Positions 43,312-54,529 of a stretch of 64,000 bases of DNA are shown piece by piece. The notes beneath the pieces were generated by a model. The model worked only from the letters and a program-made list of their open reading frames with translations, searched no databases and was not told where the DNA came from. The position numbers and the translations under genes were made by a program. The stretch's first letter is position 1; every line of letters begins with the position of its first letter. The stretch comes from Aquarana catesbeiana (lineage: Eukaryota; Chordata; Amphibia; Anura; Ranidae), in the NCBI RefSeq assembly GCF_042186555.1, contig NC_133333.1:64467909-64531908 (forward strand), given 5' to 3'.

Positions 43312-46300
43312 AAAAAAACAAGAAAAATAGCCCTGGGACTTTAGATGAGGTGAGAGAGTTTTAGCCAATGTCCACAGTGAACACTGAGACAAAATCAATT
43401 TATTCATGTCAAAATGTTATGTAACTGAGCGGTAACAACAATGATTGTGAGTTACCAGGCATAATAGCCAATGTACACAACACAGATGAACGTAAATATA
43501 CAAAGATTTATTACAAATGTTATACATCAATGAGCAACAATAAAACTTGAAAATTGCTGGGTCAGTAAGTACACATACAAAATAAGATAAAATGTACATA
43601 CATGTGGACAGGGAAGTATGTAACCATAATGCAGACATCAATAATACCCAGCATGTACCGGCATAAAATAAGCATCAATAAAGCCCTATGCATTTCGCGA
43701 GACCCTGCTCGCTCTTCAGGGGCGGATGCATGAATGTTGTATCTGCAATGTAAGTAATAAGATCAATAAATGTATGTGGTTGGTAAATGGGGGCAGATGG
43801 AATGGTTAGCAAGAGAGGCCTGATGCAGAGACCTCATACTTACCGGAGTCTGAGATGAATCGCCAAACGCTAGTGGTCTTTTGTGGCAGTGGTTTTCATC
43901 CAGCTCGGGGGCTGCGATGTGCATAGGGGAGCTCTGTTCTTGATCTCTTGCTGTCCTCTCCTGTCTGTGACGGGGGTGGCCATCTGCACATCGGCGCCAT
44001 GTTTTCCACGCCCATACACTGACGTCTCCCTGAGGTAACTCAGGTGTGGGCTGTGTGGGTCATCCCGGACGGTTGGGTGGTTGTTGCATCTGTGCACCCC
44101 CCTTTGATGGTGGATGTCTTTTGGACGCCCATGCGTCACCGCCCATACATGACGCTGGGGGTGTAGCCTTCGGGGTCTTGTGGGTATATCTGGACGTTCA
44201 GCACGGTTGGGATTCTGATTCATTACTTGGCGATTGGATAGAGCAGTCACATCTCTAAGAACAAACTGACAACCATTGGATGTTTTTCACTCCTATTGAG
44301 GTACAACTTTTTTACTTTCCTGACACCCATTGGGTTTGTTACATTGTTTTTATACACATGTAATACTATATCATTCTACATTGCCCCGTAGTCTCTCTGC
44401 CCATACCAGTTTTATAACCATGCATTCATGCATTTACTATATTCCATATATCAGTTAGCTTGTTCATACCAAGACACTCTTATAACCTTAATTCACTCAC
44501 TTACATCTTTATGTATATATAAATTAAAGCTTAGAACCCTATACAATAAGTTCATTTTGCAGTTATGATGCCCTCTGATATATATGCATCCTTGCAGACA
44601 TTTTCCAGACACAATGTTAAAGGGCTAAGTGGAGACCGCAGTGAGAAATACCCCTATCCAGTCCGTGCTGATCCTCCGGATGTTCCCCTATCGTGGCCTT
44701 GTTTTGTTCCGCCTCCTCAGCTCCCGAGCTGGATGCATTACACTGCTGCCATTTCGATATCCAGCGTTTGGCGATTCATCTCAGACTCCGGTAAGTATGA
44801 GGTCTCTGCATCAGGCCTCTCTTGCTAACCATTCCATCTGCCCCCATTTACCAACCACATACATTTATTGATCTTATTACTTACATTGCAGATACAACAT
44901 TCATGCATCCGCCCCTGAAGAGCGAGCAGGGTCTCGCGAAATGCATAGGGCTTTATTGATGCTTATTTTATGCCGGTACATGCTGGGTATTATTGATGTC
45001 TGCATTATGGTTACATACTTCCCTGTCCACATGTATGTACATTTTATCTTATTTTGTATGTGTACTTACTGACCCAGCAATTTTCAAGTTTTATTGTTGC
45101 TCATTGATGTATAACATTTGTAATAAATCTTTGTATATTTACGTTCATCTGTGTTGTGTACATTGGCTATTATGCCTGGTAACTCACAATCATTGTTGTT
45201 ACCGCTCAGTTACATAACATTTTGACATGAATAAATTGATTTTGTCTCAGTGTTCACTGGGGACATTGGCTAAACCTCTCTCACCTCATCTAAAGTCCCA
45301 GGGCTATTTTTCTTGTTTTTTTTTTTGTGCACTATTAGGGATGGAGGTGTCAGAGGGGTCACACCAGACCTTAATCTTCCTTTTTTGATTGAACCCGGGT
45401 GGAAGACACCCATTCAGCCCACACACTGGTCTGTTGTTACCATTAGCCTTTGTCCATATTACATCTAGTGTGTTATCACTTTTTGGCTAGTTATATTTGC
45501 ATACTGCTCCCAGGGGGCCTTGCTGGGCTGAGCTGTTCCCCTTTCGCTGGTGGTCTTTTGTGGCAGTGGTTTTCATCCAGCTCGGGGGCTGCGATGTGCA
45601 TAGGGGAGCTCTGTTCTTGATCTCTTGCTGTCCTCTCCTGTCTGTGACGGGGGTGGCCATCTGCACATCGGCGCCATGTTTTCCACGCCCATACACTGAC
45701 GTCTCCCTGAGGTAACTCAGGTGTGGGCTGTGTGGGTCATCCCGGACGGTTGGGTGGTTGTTACATCTGTGCACCCCCCTTTGATGGTGGATGTCTTTTG
45801 GACGCCCATGCGTCACCGCCCGTACATGACGCTGGGGGTGTAGCCTTCGGGGTCTTGTGGGTATATCTGGACGTTCAGCACGGTTGGGATTCTGATTCAT
45901 TACTTGGCGATTGGATAGAGCAGTCACATCTCTAAGAACAAACTGACAACCATTGGATGTTTTTCACTCCTATTGAGGTACAACTTTTTTACTTTCCTGA
46001 CACCCATTGGGTTTGTTACATTGTTTTTATACACATGTAATACTATATCATTCTACATTGCCCCGTAGTCTCTCTTCCCATACCAGTTTTATAACCATGC
46101 ATTCATGCATTTACTATATTCCATATCTCAGTTAGCTTGTTCATACCAAGACACTCTTATAACCTTAATTCACTCACTTACATCTTTATGTATATATAAA
46201 TTAAAGCTTAGAACCCTATACAATAAGTTCATTTTGCAGTTATGATGCCCTCTGATATATATGCATCCTTGCAGACATTTTCCAGACACAATGTTAAAGG

Positions 46301-47065
46301 GCTAAGTGGAGACCGCAGTGAGAAATACCCCTATCCAGTCCGTGCTGATCCTCCGGATGTTCCCCTATTGTGGCCTTGTTTTGTTCCGCCTCCTCAGCTC
46401 CCGAGCTGGATGCATTACACTGCTGCCATTTCGATATCCAGCGTTTGGCGATTCATCTCAGACTCCGGTAAGTATGAGGTCTCTGCATCAGGCCTCTCTT
46501 GCTAACCATTCCATCTGCCCCCATTTACCAACCACATACATTTATTGATCTTATTACTTACATTGCAGATACAACATTCATGCATCCGCCCCTGAAGAGC
46601 GAGCAGGGTCTCGCGAAATGCATAGGGCTTTATTGATGCTTATTTTATGCCGGTACATGCTGGGTATTATTGATGTCTGCATTATGGTTACATACTTCCC
46701 TGTCCACATGTATGTACATTTTATCTTATTTTGTATGTGTACTTACTGACCCAGCAATTTTCAAGTTTTATTGTTGCTCATTGATGTATAACATTTGTAA
46801 TAAATCTTTGTATATTTACGTTCATCTGTGTTGTGTACATTGGCTATTATGCCTGGTAACTCACAATCATTGTTGTTACCGCTCAGTTACATAACATTTT
46901 GACATGAATAAATTGATTTTGTCTCAGTGTTCACTGTGGACATTGGCTAAACCTCTCTCACCTCATCTAAAGTCCCAGGGCTATTTTTCTTGTTTTTTTT
47001 TTTGTGCACTATTAGGGATGGAGGTGTCAGAGGGGTCACACCAGACCTTAATCTTCCTTTTTGAT
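43312..47065. mobile_element. Foldback B: second palindromic element with 14-bp TSD, tandem dimer
   Basis: TSD AGTACCCCCTTACC at 43298-43311 and 47066-47079, inserted in the right half of the GAA palindrome. The left arm (43312-43868) is the inverted copy of 44760-45325 and of 46437-47000. A ~890-bp central part and a right-hand tail (actattagggatggagg to cttcctttttgat) are not mirrored. Each arm carries 'gaagagcgagcagggtctcg' followed by cgaaatgcatagggc. Short frames repeat in all copies but show no domain. It has the same design as foldback A: long arms, 14-bp TSD, one-sided tail. Confidence 0.8.
43872..47060. repeat. Direct tandem duplication, 1,677-bp period, inside foldback B
   Basis: Text from 'ggtcttttgtggcagtgg' at 43874 recurs 1,677 bp downstream with very few changes, up to 'ccttaatcttcc' at 45385 and 47060. 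The first copy continues into about 165 bp (45388-45552, gaacccgggtggaagacacc onward) absent from the second, which reads like the 5' part of a unit joined head to tail to a preceding 3' end. Confidence 0.88.
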
Positions 47066-49428
47066 AGTACCCCCTTACCATTTCACACGGGGGGGGCCGG
47101 GATCTGGGGGTCCCCTTGTTAAAGGGGGCTTCCAGATTCCGATAAGCCCCCCGCCCGCAGACCCCCACAACCACCGGCCAGGGTTGTGGGGATGAGGCCC
47201 TTGTCCTCATCAACATGGGGACAATGTGTTTTGGGGGGCTACCCCAAAGCACCCTCCCAATGTTAAGGGCATGTGGCCTGGTACGGTTCAGGAGGGGGGC
47301 GCACTCTTGTCCCCCCCTTTTTTCCTGCGGCCTGCCAGGTTGCGTGCTCAGATAAGGGTCTGGTATGGATTTTTGGGGGGACCCCACGCCGTTTTTTTTT
47401 TTTTTTTTGGCCAGGGTTCCCCTTAATATCCATACCAGACCTGAAGGGCCTGGTATGGAATTTAGGGGGACCCCCATGTCATTTTTTTTTTTAAATTTTG
47501 GTTCGGGATTCCCCTGTGGGGAATTCCCATGCCGTTATTATCAATGAACTTCTATGTGTATTGTCGGACCGGCAATGCAATAGCCGCGAGTAGTTTTAAA
47601 TGGGTTTTTTCCTTCGAAATGTCATTTTGCTGTCAGACTGTTCTAAACACAGGAAACATGCGCCCCTTTACAGGCATACTATAGACACCCCCCAGCTACG
47701 AAATTTAAAGGGATATTACACTTTTATTGTTTGACTTTAAGCATTATTAAAATCACTGCTCCTGAAAAAACGGCCGTTTCTAAAACTTTTTTTTGCATTG
47801 ATCCATGTCCCCTGGGGCAGGACCCAGGTCCCCAAACACTTTTTATGACAATAACTTGTATATAAGCCTTTAAAATTAGCACTTTTGATTTCTCCCATAG
47901 ACTTTTAAAGGGTGCTCCACGGCATTCGAATTTGCCGCGAACACCCCAAATTGTTCGCTGTTCGGCGAACTTTCAAACAGCCAATGTTCGAGTCGAACAT
48001 GAGTTCGACTCGAACTCGAAGCTCATCCCTACCTCAGACAACTTCTGTCTAGGAGAACTTCTGTCTAGGAGAGCAACAGTTGGAATTCTGCTTTAACTAC
48101 TTGTAGGTACCAGCCTACAAGAGGGCAGCGCTGATGGTGGCCAGAGCAGGGGAAGTAGGGCATTATGGAACATATACAGAAGTTGTGGTGCCCATACCAT
48201 TTTAATCAAATTTGCCCTGCCTGTGACTGAAAGAGGAAGCCTCGTCCATGTGGAGCATTTCAACCGAAATTCACAGAGTAAGGGAGAAAAATTGCTTCCT
48301 CCTTATGGTGTTAAAGGCTGGGCTGCATGACTGATTGTTCTGGAAGTCCGGTTTAAGTGGTAATTGGATCATTGACAGAGGGACCACAGGAGACCATCCA
48401 CGAAGACCACCTCTGATGTTCTTTAATGCCTGTTACCATAGGGGTATGGGAAACTGGTGAGTGGGGTACCATAGGGGAGCACAGAAGTCACTGGTTGATC
48501 TGAGCACAAGAGTCACCAGCAGTTTGAACTGTATATAGCAAAATCTTTTTGCACACCAACCTGTTTGCTATCACATTTTTTTTTTTAATAACTCTCGTTT
48601 AATTTTTTAAATATTTTAATTTTTATTTTTTCACCATTTATGATTTTTTTTTCACTTTGATTTTTGGATTATTATTTTTTGGACTATTTTCGGGATTTTA
48701 ATGGTATGTTCACTATAATTGGATTTGATATGATACACATGTGGCACAGAGTGGCACACTAATGTTTTTATGTCTAATACTACAATTGAGTGGTATCACT
48801 GAACTTTATATGTTGGAGTACTTTAATTTTTATTTGTTTAAGGTATCACTTATAGTGCATCACAGTAGAGGTTTTGCACCTTGGTACACATTTAGTTCAC
48901 ATAAATAGGGAGCGCCATTTCACCCCATTTTTCATTCACGTTATATTGATTAGCCCTCTAGAGGGCTTATTAGGGGAGGCTGCACACCTTCTTTTCTCTC
49001 CTAAGCGCGGAGCTTTGCTATTGTATTATATTGTGGCTGTCTGCCTCAACTATTATGGGATGTCTAAGTGTCTTGCTGTGAGGAAAGTAGGAGGGGGATT
49101 CCTCCAGCAGCCCCCCTGTTAAGACTGTTTACTGATGAGAAGTTAAATACACCTGACTTGTGTGTCCATTGTCATTGGACAGTTTAACCTGCCCTGTTTT
49201 CCAAGGGTGGGGGGAAGTGTTTTGAAGTGGGATCTGTATAACATGTTTTTGAATAAAGAGTCATTCCTGTCTTGAACCTCAACACAGAGCCTCGTCTCGT
49301 ACTTTGGAGAGAATTATTCATATGGGTTTCTTGTTCGGCTGATTGAAGTATTCGGTAGGTGCCTTTGTGTTTGGAAATGGAATGTCTTAAATGGCTTTAA
49401 CCCCTTTCCTACTCGGGGTGTCGTTACA

Positions 49429-50228
49429 ATATCCACTGCATTCTAGTCTAGCCAAACCTATATCTGACTGCAAGTAGTTCCTGGTGTACGTTTTCAAATA
49501 CACTTTCAGGCAGACAGGCAGGTGATTCAATGATCTGCAGTGCATAAAATATATATACAGTCTCCTACATATATATTCACTGCATTCCAGTCCAGCCAAG
49601 CCTATATCTGACTGCAGGCCTTTGCTGGTGTACGTTTTCAAATACACTTTCAGGCAGGCAAGTGATTCAGTGATCTGCAGTGCATAAAATATATATACTG
49701 TCTCCTACATATATATCCACTGCATTCTAGTCTAGCCAAGCCTATATCTGACTATAGTCCATTCCTGGTGTACATATTCAAAGACGCTTTCAGGCAGGCA
49801 GGCCAGGCAGGTGATTCAGTGATCTGCAGTGCATAAAGATATATATACAGTCTCCTACATATATATCCACTACATTCTAGTTTCGCCAAGCCTATACCTG
49901 ACTACAGGCCATTCCTGGTGTACATATTCAAAGACACTTTGAGGCAGGCAGGCCAGGCAGGTGATTCAGTGATCTACAGTGCATAAAGATATATATACAG
50001 TCTCCTACATATATATCTACTGCATTCTAGTCTAGCCAAGCCTATACCTGACTACAGGCCATTCCTGGTGTACGCTTTCAATGACACTTTCAGGCAGGCA
50101 GGCAGGTGATTCAGTTATCTGCAGTGCATAAAGATATATATATATATATACAGTCTCCTACATATATATCCACTGCATTCTAGTCTAGCCAAGCCTATAC
50201 TTGACTGCAGGCCATTCCTGGTGTAATT
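49429..50228 (+). repeat. Minisatellite array, last block before the hAT transposase
   Basis: About 5.5 units of the ~145-bp repeat, in the same phase and orientation as the earlier blocks. Units near the right use 'ctatacctgactacaggcc' and 'aaagatatatatacag' variants, showing local homogenisation. It runs into 'ttgctaatccaattttacag' just before the transposase ATG. Confidence 0.9.
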
Positions 50229-50251
50229 TTTCTAGTAAACTTCAGGTGGTG

Positions 50252-50274
50252 TTTTGCTAATCCAATTTTACAGC
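50252..50274 (+). promoter_or_regulatory. Possible splice acceptor upstream of the hAT ATG
   Basis: tgctaatccaattttacag has a branch-point-like tgctaat and an acceptor-like ttttacag two bases before the ATG at 50275. If real, the minisatellite array would lie in a 5' UTR intron. Inference only. Confidence 0.4.
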
Positions 50275-53200
50275 ATGTCTGGAAGGCCACCAAGGAAAGG
50301 CAGATGCTTACAGGCCACTAAAAGAGGGCAAGCAGGCTCTGTGTCTACAGCCAACAGTGCTGGTCGTGGACACGGTGCATCCTCAGCACGTGGCCGTGGG
50401 GCATGCTTGTCCTTTTTTTCGACAGCTGGCCGCGTTGAGCCACAACATGCAGAAGAGTTGGTAGAGTGGATCACAAAGCCGTCCTCATCCTCCTCATCTT
50501 CTGTCACCCAGGCTAAGACAAGTTTGGCTGCCAATGCAGCTGCCAAAGCAGCCTATTAAATCAGCTCAATGGCATCAGTCACTCCTTCTCTAGCCCCACC
50601 ATCATGTCCTGAGGAGTCCCCCGAACTGTTTGACCACAGTATCGTGTACATGCTGCAGCATGATGCGTAGCATTTTGAAGGCTCCGATGATGGTACCCAG
50701 GTTGATGATGAAGGCAGAAACGTGAGCCCAGAGAGAGGGGGTGCCCAAGAAGGACAAGAAACTGGCAGTCATGTTCCCCCAGCTGCAGCATACTGCCAGG
50801 TTTGCTCCAGTGGCAAGGAGGGAGGGGATGATGAGGTCACTGACTCTATGTGGGTCAATGATAGAAGAAAGGAGGAGGAGGCACATCTCCAATGAGGCAG
50901 GATGCCCTCCAGGGGCCAGCTTAAGGACAACCAACCCACTGCATCACACCGCAGAGCTCCGCATGTGCAGGGCACTGCTGACTCCGCAGGTTTTTTCAAA
51001 AGTTCTTTAGTGTGGGCCTTTTTTGAGACGTCCACAGCAGATCGCACCGTTGCTGTTTGCAACATATGTCTGTAGCGTATCAAACGTGGCCAAAACAGCA
51101 GCCGCTTGGGTACCACATACTTGACCAGACATATGTCAAGCTCCCATGCAGTCCATTGGCAACAGTACTTAAAAGACCCACACCAAAGAACAAGGCGGAC
51201 CTCTACTTGCTCCTCATCAGCTGGGATCTCCAACCCCACTATACCTTCAGTCTTCTCAGAGACCAGCACTGAGAGGAATGAAGGTGTAGAATTAGGTGCA
51301 ATCTGCTAGCAACACACCTAAATCCGATAGTAGCAGGCAAATTTCCCTACCCCAGTTGCTAAACCATCGAAATAAATTTGGTCCCCACCATCCACATGCT
51401 CAGCGGCTGAATGCTAGCTTGGCTAAATTGCTAGCACTCCAACTGCTGCCTTTTCAGCTGGTAGACTCTGCCCCCTTTCGAGAATTTGTGGAATGTGCGG
51501 TACCTCAGTGGTAGGTTCCCAAACGCCATTTTTTTTTTCGACAGGCCATTCTGGCTCTCTACTGACATGTGGAAGGCAATGTTTTGGCCTCGTTGGACAG
51601 GGCGGTCAGTGGTAAGGTGCATATTACCGCTGACTCATGGTCCAGCAGGCATGGACAGGGATGTTACCTTTCTTTCACGGCGCACTGGGTGACCCTTCTG
51701 GCAGCTGGGAAGGATGCAGGACAGGGTGCAGTAATGTTGGAGCTTGTTCCACCACCACGCCTCCAAAATGTTGGTAGTGGTGATCCTGCCACACCCCTCT
51801 CCTCCACCCCCTCTTCTTCTTCCTCTATGGCCTCTTCCTGTGCAGATTTGTCCTCGGAACCAGCGGTGCTCCATAGGCGCTCTAGGGGCTACAAAAGCAC
51901 TCAGGCAAAAAGATGCCATGCGGTGCTTGAGTTGGTCTGCTTAGGGGACAGGAGCCACACCGGAGCAGAGATTCTGGCAGCTCTGCAGGGGCAGGTTCAG
52001 AGGTGGTTGATGCCACGCCAGCTTCAGCCAGGAATGGTGGTTTGCGACAATGGCACTAACCTCCTCTCTGCCCTCCGACAGGGACACTTCACCCATGTTC
52101 CCTGTTTGTGTCACGTCCTTAATTTGGTGGTGCAGCAGTTCTTACGCAGGTACCCAGGCTTACAGGATCTCCTGAGGCAGGCCAGGAAAGTCTGTGGGCA
52201 TTTCCGCCGGTCATATAATGGCAGTGACCTTCAAAAGGGATGCAACCTGCCCAAGAACCGCCTCATCTGTGACATGCCCACAACGTGGAACTCAACGTTG
52301 GCAATGCTGCAGCGGCTGCACATGCAGCAGAGGGCCATTAATGAGTACCTGTGCGAGTATGGCACCAGGACAGGGTCAGGGGAGCTTGGCTTTTTTTCGC
52401 CACACCAGTGGCTAATGATCAAGGATGCGTGCACTGTCCTGTCACCATTTGAGGAGGCCACGAGGATGGTGAGCAGTGACAGTGCATGCATCAGTGATAC
52501 TGTCCCTCTTGTCTTCCTGTTGGAGCACACGCTGCATGAAATAATGGACAGGGAACTTGAGGCAGAACAGAGAGAGGAAGAGGAAGACTTCCTTACCTCT
52601 CAAGGCCCCCTTTAACCAGACAGTATTCCTGCAGGCCCGCCTATCACACAGGAAGAGGAGGATGAGGATTGTGTCAGCATGGAGGTGGAGCCTGGCATCA
52701 GCAGCAGTCTTCAAGGGATCATTTTCAGTCCCCAGAAACCCATGGACTTGTACGTGGCTGGGAGGAGGTGGCTGCGGATCATGTCGTCCTTAGTGACCCA
52801 GAGGACTCCGGACCAAATGCCTCAGCAAACCTACGCTGCATGGCCTCCCTGATCCTGCAAAGCCTGTGAAAGGACCCTCGGATTTGTGGTATCAAGGAGA
52901 GGGATCAGTACTGGCTGGCAACCCTTCTTGATCCACGTTAAGGGTAAGGTTGTGGAACTTATCCAGCCTTCGCAGAGGGAGCAGAAAGGTTTGTGCAATG
53001 CGTTTCCAGAGCCTGGTTGCAATTTCCTGGTCCTCCTGGACAACTTGTTGCTGAGGCTTCGGCCAGTCACAGAAGGAGCGGTTGAGAAGGTGGCCGTCTG
53101 ACCGATGTGTTCAGACAATTTTTTAGTCCACAGCCCCAAGGTCTGATCGGTTTCAGCAACCATCACCAGCGTCTGATTTACACGGTGCAGGAATACCTTG

Positions 53201-53532
53201 GGGCAAGATCAGTCTTGAAGACCTTTCCAACCGAAAATCCACTGGGTTACTGGGTCTTGAGGATGGGTCACTGGCCAGAGCTTGCACAGTATACAATTGA
53301 GCTACTGGCCTGTCCTGCATCCAGCATTCTATCTGAATGCACATTCAGTGCTGCTGGAGGCTTTGTAACCGATCACAGAGTGCGCCTGTCCACAGACTCG
53401 GCTGATCGGCTCACCTTCATAAAAGTGAATCAGTCTTGGATCACCAGCTACCAAGCACCTGATGCTGATGTAACCGATTTTTTTTTAGGAATGCGAGATC
53501 CCTTAAAGACTGCCTATGCTGATGCTGAGTGA
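50275..53532 (+). pseudogene. hAT transposase of the host element, several stops and frameshifts
   Basis: The start ATG at 50275 opens a basic, Gly/Arg/Ser-rich N-terminus (MSGRPPRKGRCLQ). A BED-type zinc finger at about 51011-51145 shows CNIC and HMSSSH with one stop between them. The largest open piece (about 51569-52615) holds the RNase H-like core: HITADSWSS, VVCDNGTNLLSAL, HVPCLCHVLNLVVQQFL and TTWNSTLAMLQRL. The C-terminal dimerisation domain (53107-53532) reads NPLGYWVLRMGHWPELA, LACPASSILSECTFSAAGG and RLTFIKVNQSWI, ending with stop 53530-53532. Such proteins bind TIRs and cut and paste with 8-bp TSDs. All domains are present but out of frame with one another. Confidence 0.9.
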
Positions 53533-53613
53533 CTATCCTGTTATGCTGAGTGACTATCCTATTCCTCCTCAAAGTTCATGTTGATAGCTTCTAAGAACAT
53601 TTTTGGTTCTGGG

Positions 53614-54070
53614 CACCAGCACCAGTGCCTAAAGCCCAATTTTTCTGCCCCTGTTTAACAGGGGTGTGTAATTACAATTTTTGCTGAAATATTTTGCAGC
53701 AGGGCTTGTTCCTGTGCTCAACTAGAGTATCTGTGAGAGGTTGCAGTGTTGTGGCACCAGCACCAGTGCCTAAAGCCCAATTTTTCTGCCCCTGTTTAAC
53801 AGGGGTGTGAAATTACAATTTTTGATCTAATATTTCACAGCAGGGCCCGTTCCTGTGCCCACCAAGAGTACCTGTGAGGGCTTACAGTGTTGTGGCAAAA
53901 CCACCACCAAAGGCCCAATTTTTCTGACCCTGTTCAACAGGGGCATGTCATTACAATTCTTGATATAATATTTCACAGCAGAGCCTGTTCCAGCGCCCAC
54001 CAAGAGTAACTGAGAGGGCTTACAGTGTTCTGGTACCACCAACAAATGGCCCAAATTTCTGCAGAGTATA
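53614..54070 (+). repeat. ~140-bp tandem repeats in the hAT 3' region, about 3.3 copies
   Basis: Units start at about 53614, 53753, 53893 and 54033, each with 'gcaccagcaccagtgcc' or a variant, 'cccaatttttctgcccctgt', 'ttacaatttttg' and 'agggcttgttcctgtg'. They follow the transposase stop and are unrelated in sequence to the 5' minisatellite. Confidence 0.88.
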
Positions 54071-54087
54071 TAGGGCAGGCCGTATAG

Positions 54088-54520
54088 TATATACAGGCAG
54101 TCCCCTACTTTCAAACATCCGACTTACATACGACTCCTACTTACAAATGGAGGGAGGCAACAGGAAGTGAGAGGAAATCTACCCTTAGGAAGGGAAATTC
54201 TCTCCTGTAAGAGTTAATATGGGAAAAAGGTGTCTCCATTGATGCTTTATTATCACCAATCCTTGTTTCCCTAAAAACACCAAATTTTCAAAATTCAATT
54301 GTCATTGGGACAGAAAGTGAGGTGAAATCTTCTGAACAGGGGCACAGACAGCAAAACAAATGTTAGGGGTGACGATAACCCTTCCCTATGTTATCCTAAA
54401 AGCTTAAAAATAGATTTTTTGGCTGGAGCTACACTTAAAAAATGTACCTGTTCCAAATTACAAAGGAATTCAACTTAAGAACAAACCTACAGTCCCTGTC
54501 CTGTTTGGACCGCTTGTAAA
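54088..54520. mobile_element. Probable MITE inserted in the hAT 3' region
   Basis: Starts near acaggcagtcccctacttt with cgacttacatacgactcc and ends near ttcaacttaagaacaaacc followed by tacagtccctgtcctg. The 'cagtccc' ends and 'acttacata / cttaagaacaaa' text resemble common vertebrate Tigger-like short elements. TIR and TA TSD are not clean. No coding sequence. Confidence 0.45.
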
Positions 54521-54529
54521 CTGCTGTTC

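Larger units (their letters stand above)
41416..48031. mobile_element. Long-inverted-repeat hAT derivative at the centre of foldback A, TSD CCTCAGAC
   Basis: Starts tagggatgagc and ends gctcatcccta, with an 8-bp duplication CCTCAGAC (41408-41415 and 48032-48039). Roughly 900 bp at each end are inverted copies of one another (41416-42340 and 47080-48031). The left end and both subterminal regions match the 3' end of the host hAT (54530-54927, inverted). The outermost ~90 bp of the right end instead match the 5' end of the copy at 57013. No transposase is present. Its core holds a GAA-rich palindrome and a foldback insertion. It landed within a few bases of the centre of foldback A. Confidence 0.88.
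32152..49028. mobile_element. Foldback A: long-palindrome element with 14-bp TSD, carrying two later insertions
   Basis: TSD TATTGTGGCTGTCT at 32138-32151 and 49029-49042. The left arm (32152-32572 plus 40892-41395) and right arm (41404-41415 plus 48040-48942) are inverted copies of about 920 bp around an 8-base centre, aaggccga (41396-41403). An 86-bp tail (48943-49028), with the palindrome agccctctagagggct and ending gctattgtatta, exists only on the right. An ERV sits in the left arm and a hAT derivative beside the centre. No coding frame belongs to it. A 14-bp TSD and a one-sided tail are unlike cut-and-paste foldback elements and more like target-primed insertion. Confidence 0.82.
31777..49428 (+). 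mobile_element. Solo LTR split by a later insertion, TSD ATATC
   Basis: The left piece (31777-32151) starts TGTGACAGACC; the right piece (49043-49428) ends GTCGTTACA. ATATC flanks both (31772-31776 and 49429-49433). Joined across the foldback insertion the two pieces make about 760 bp with TG...CA ends and AATAAA near 49252. No coding sequence or second LTR belongs to it, so it is best read as a solo LTR left by LTR-LTR recombination. The family is not identified. Confidence 0.72.

Noticed and set aside
43417..46894. Identical short frames at 43417-43641, 44993-45217 and 46670-46894
   Set aside because: They are inverted and tandem copies of the same foldback DNA; repetition comes from the duplication, not from coding constraint.
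50769..51269. 166-codon minus-strand frame
   Set aside because: Antisense to the hAT BED-finger region; no domain of its own.
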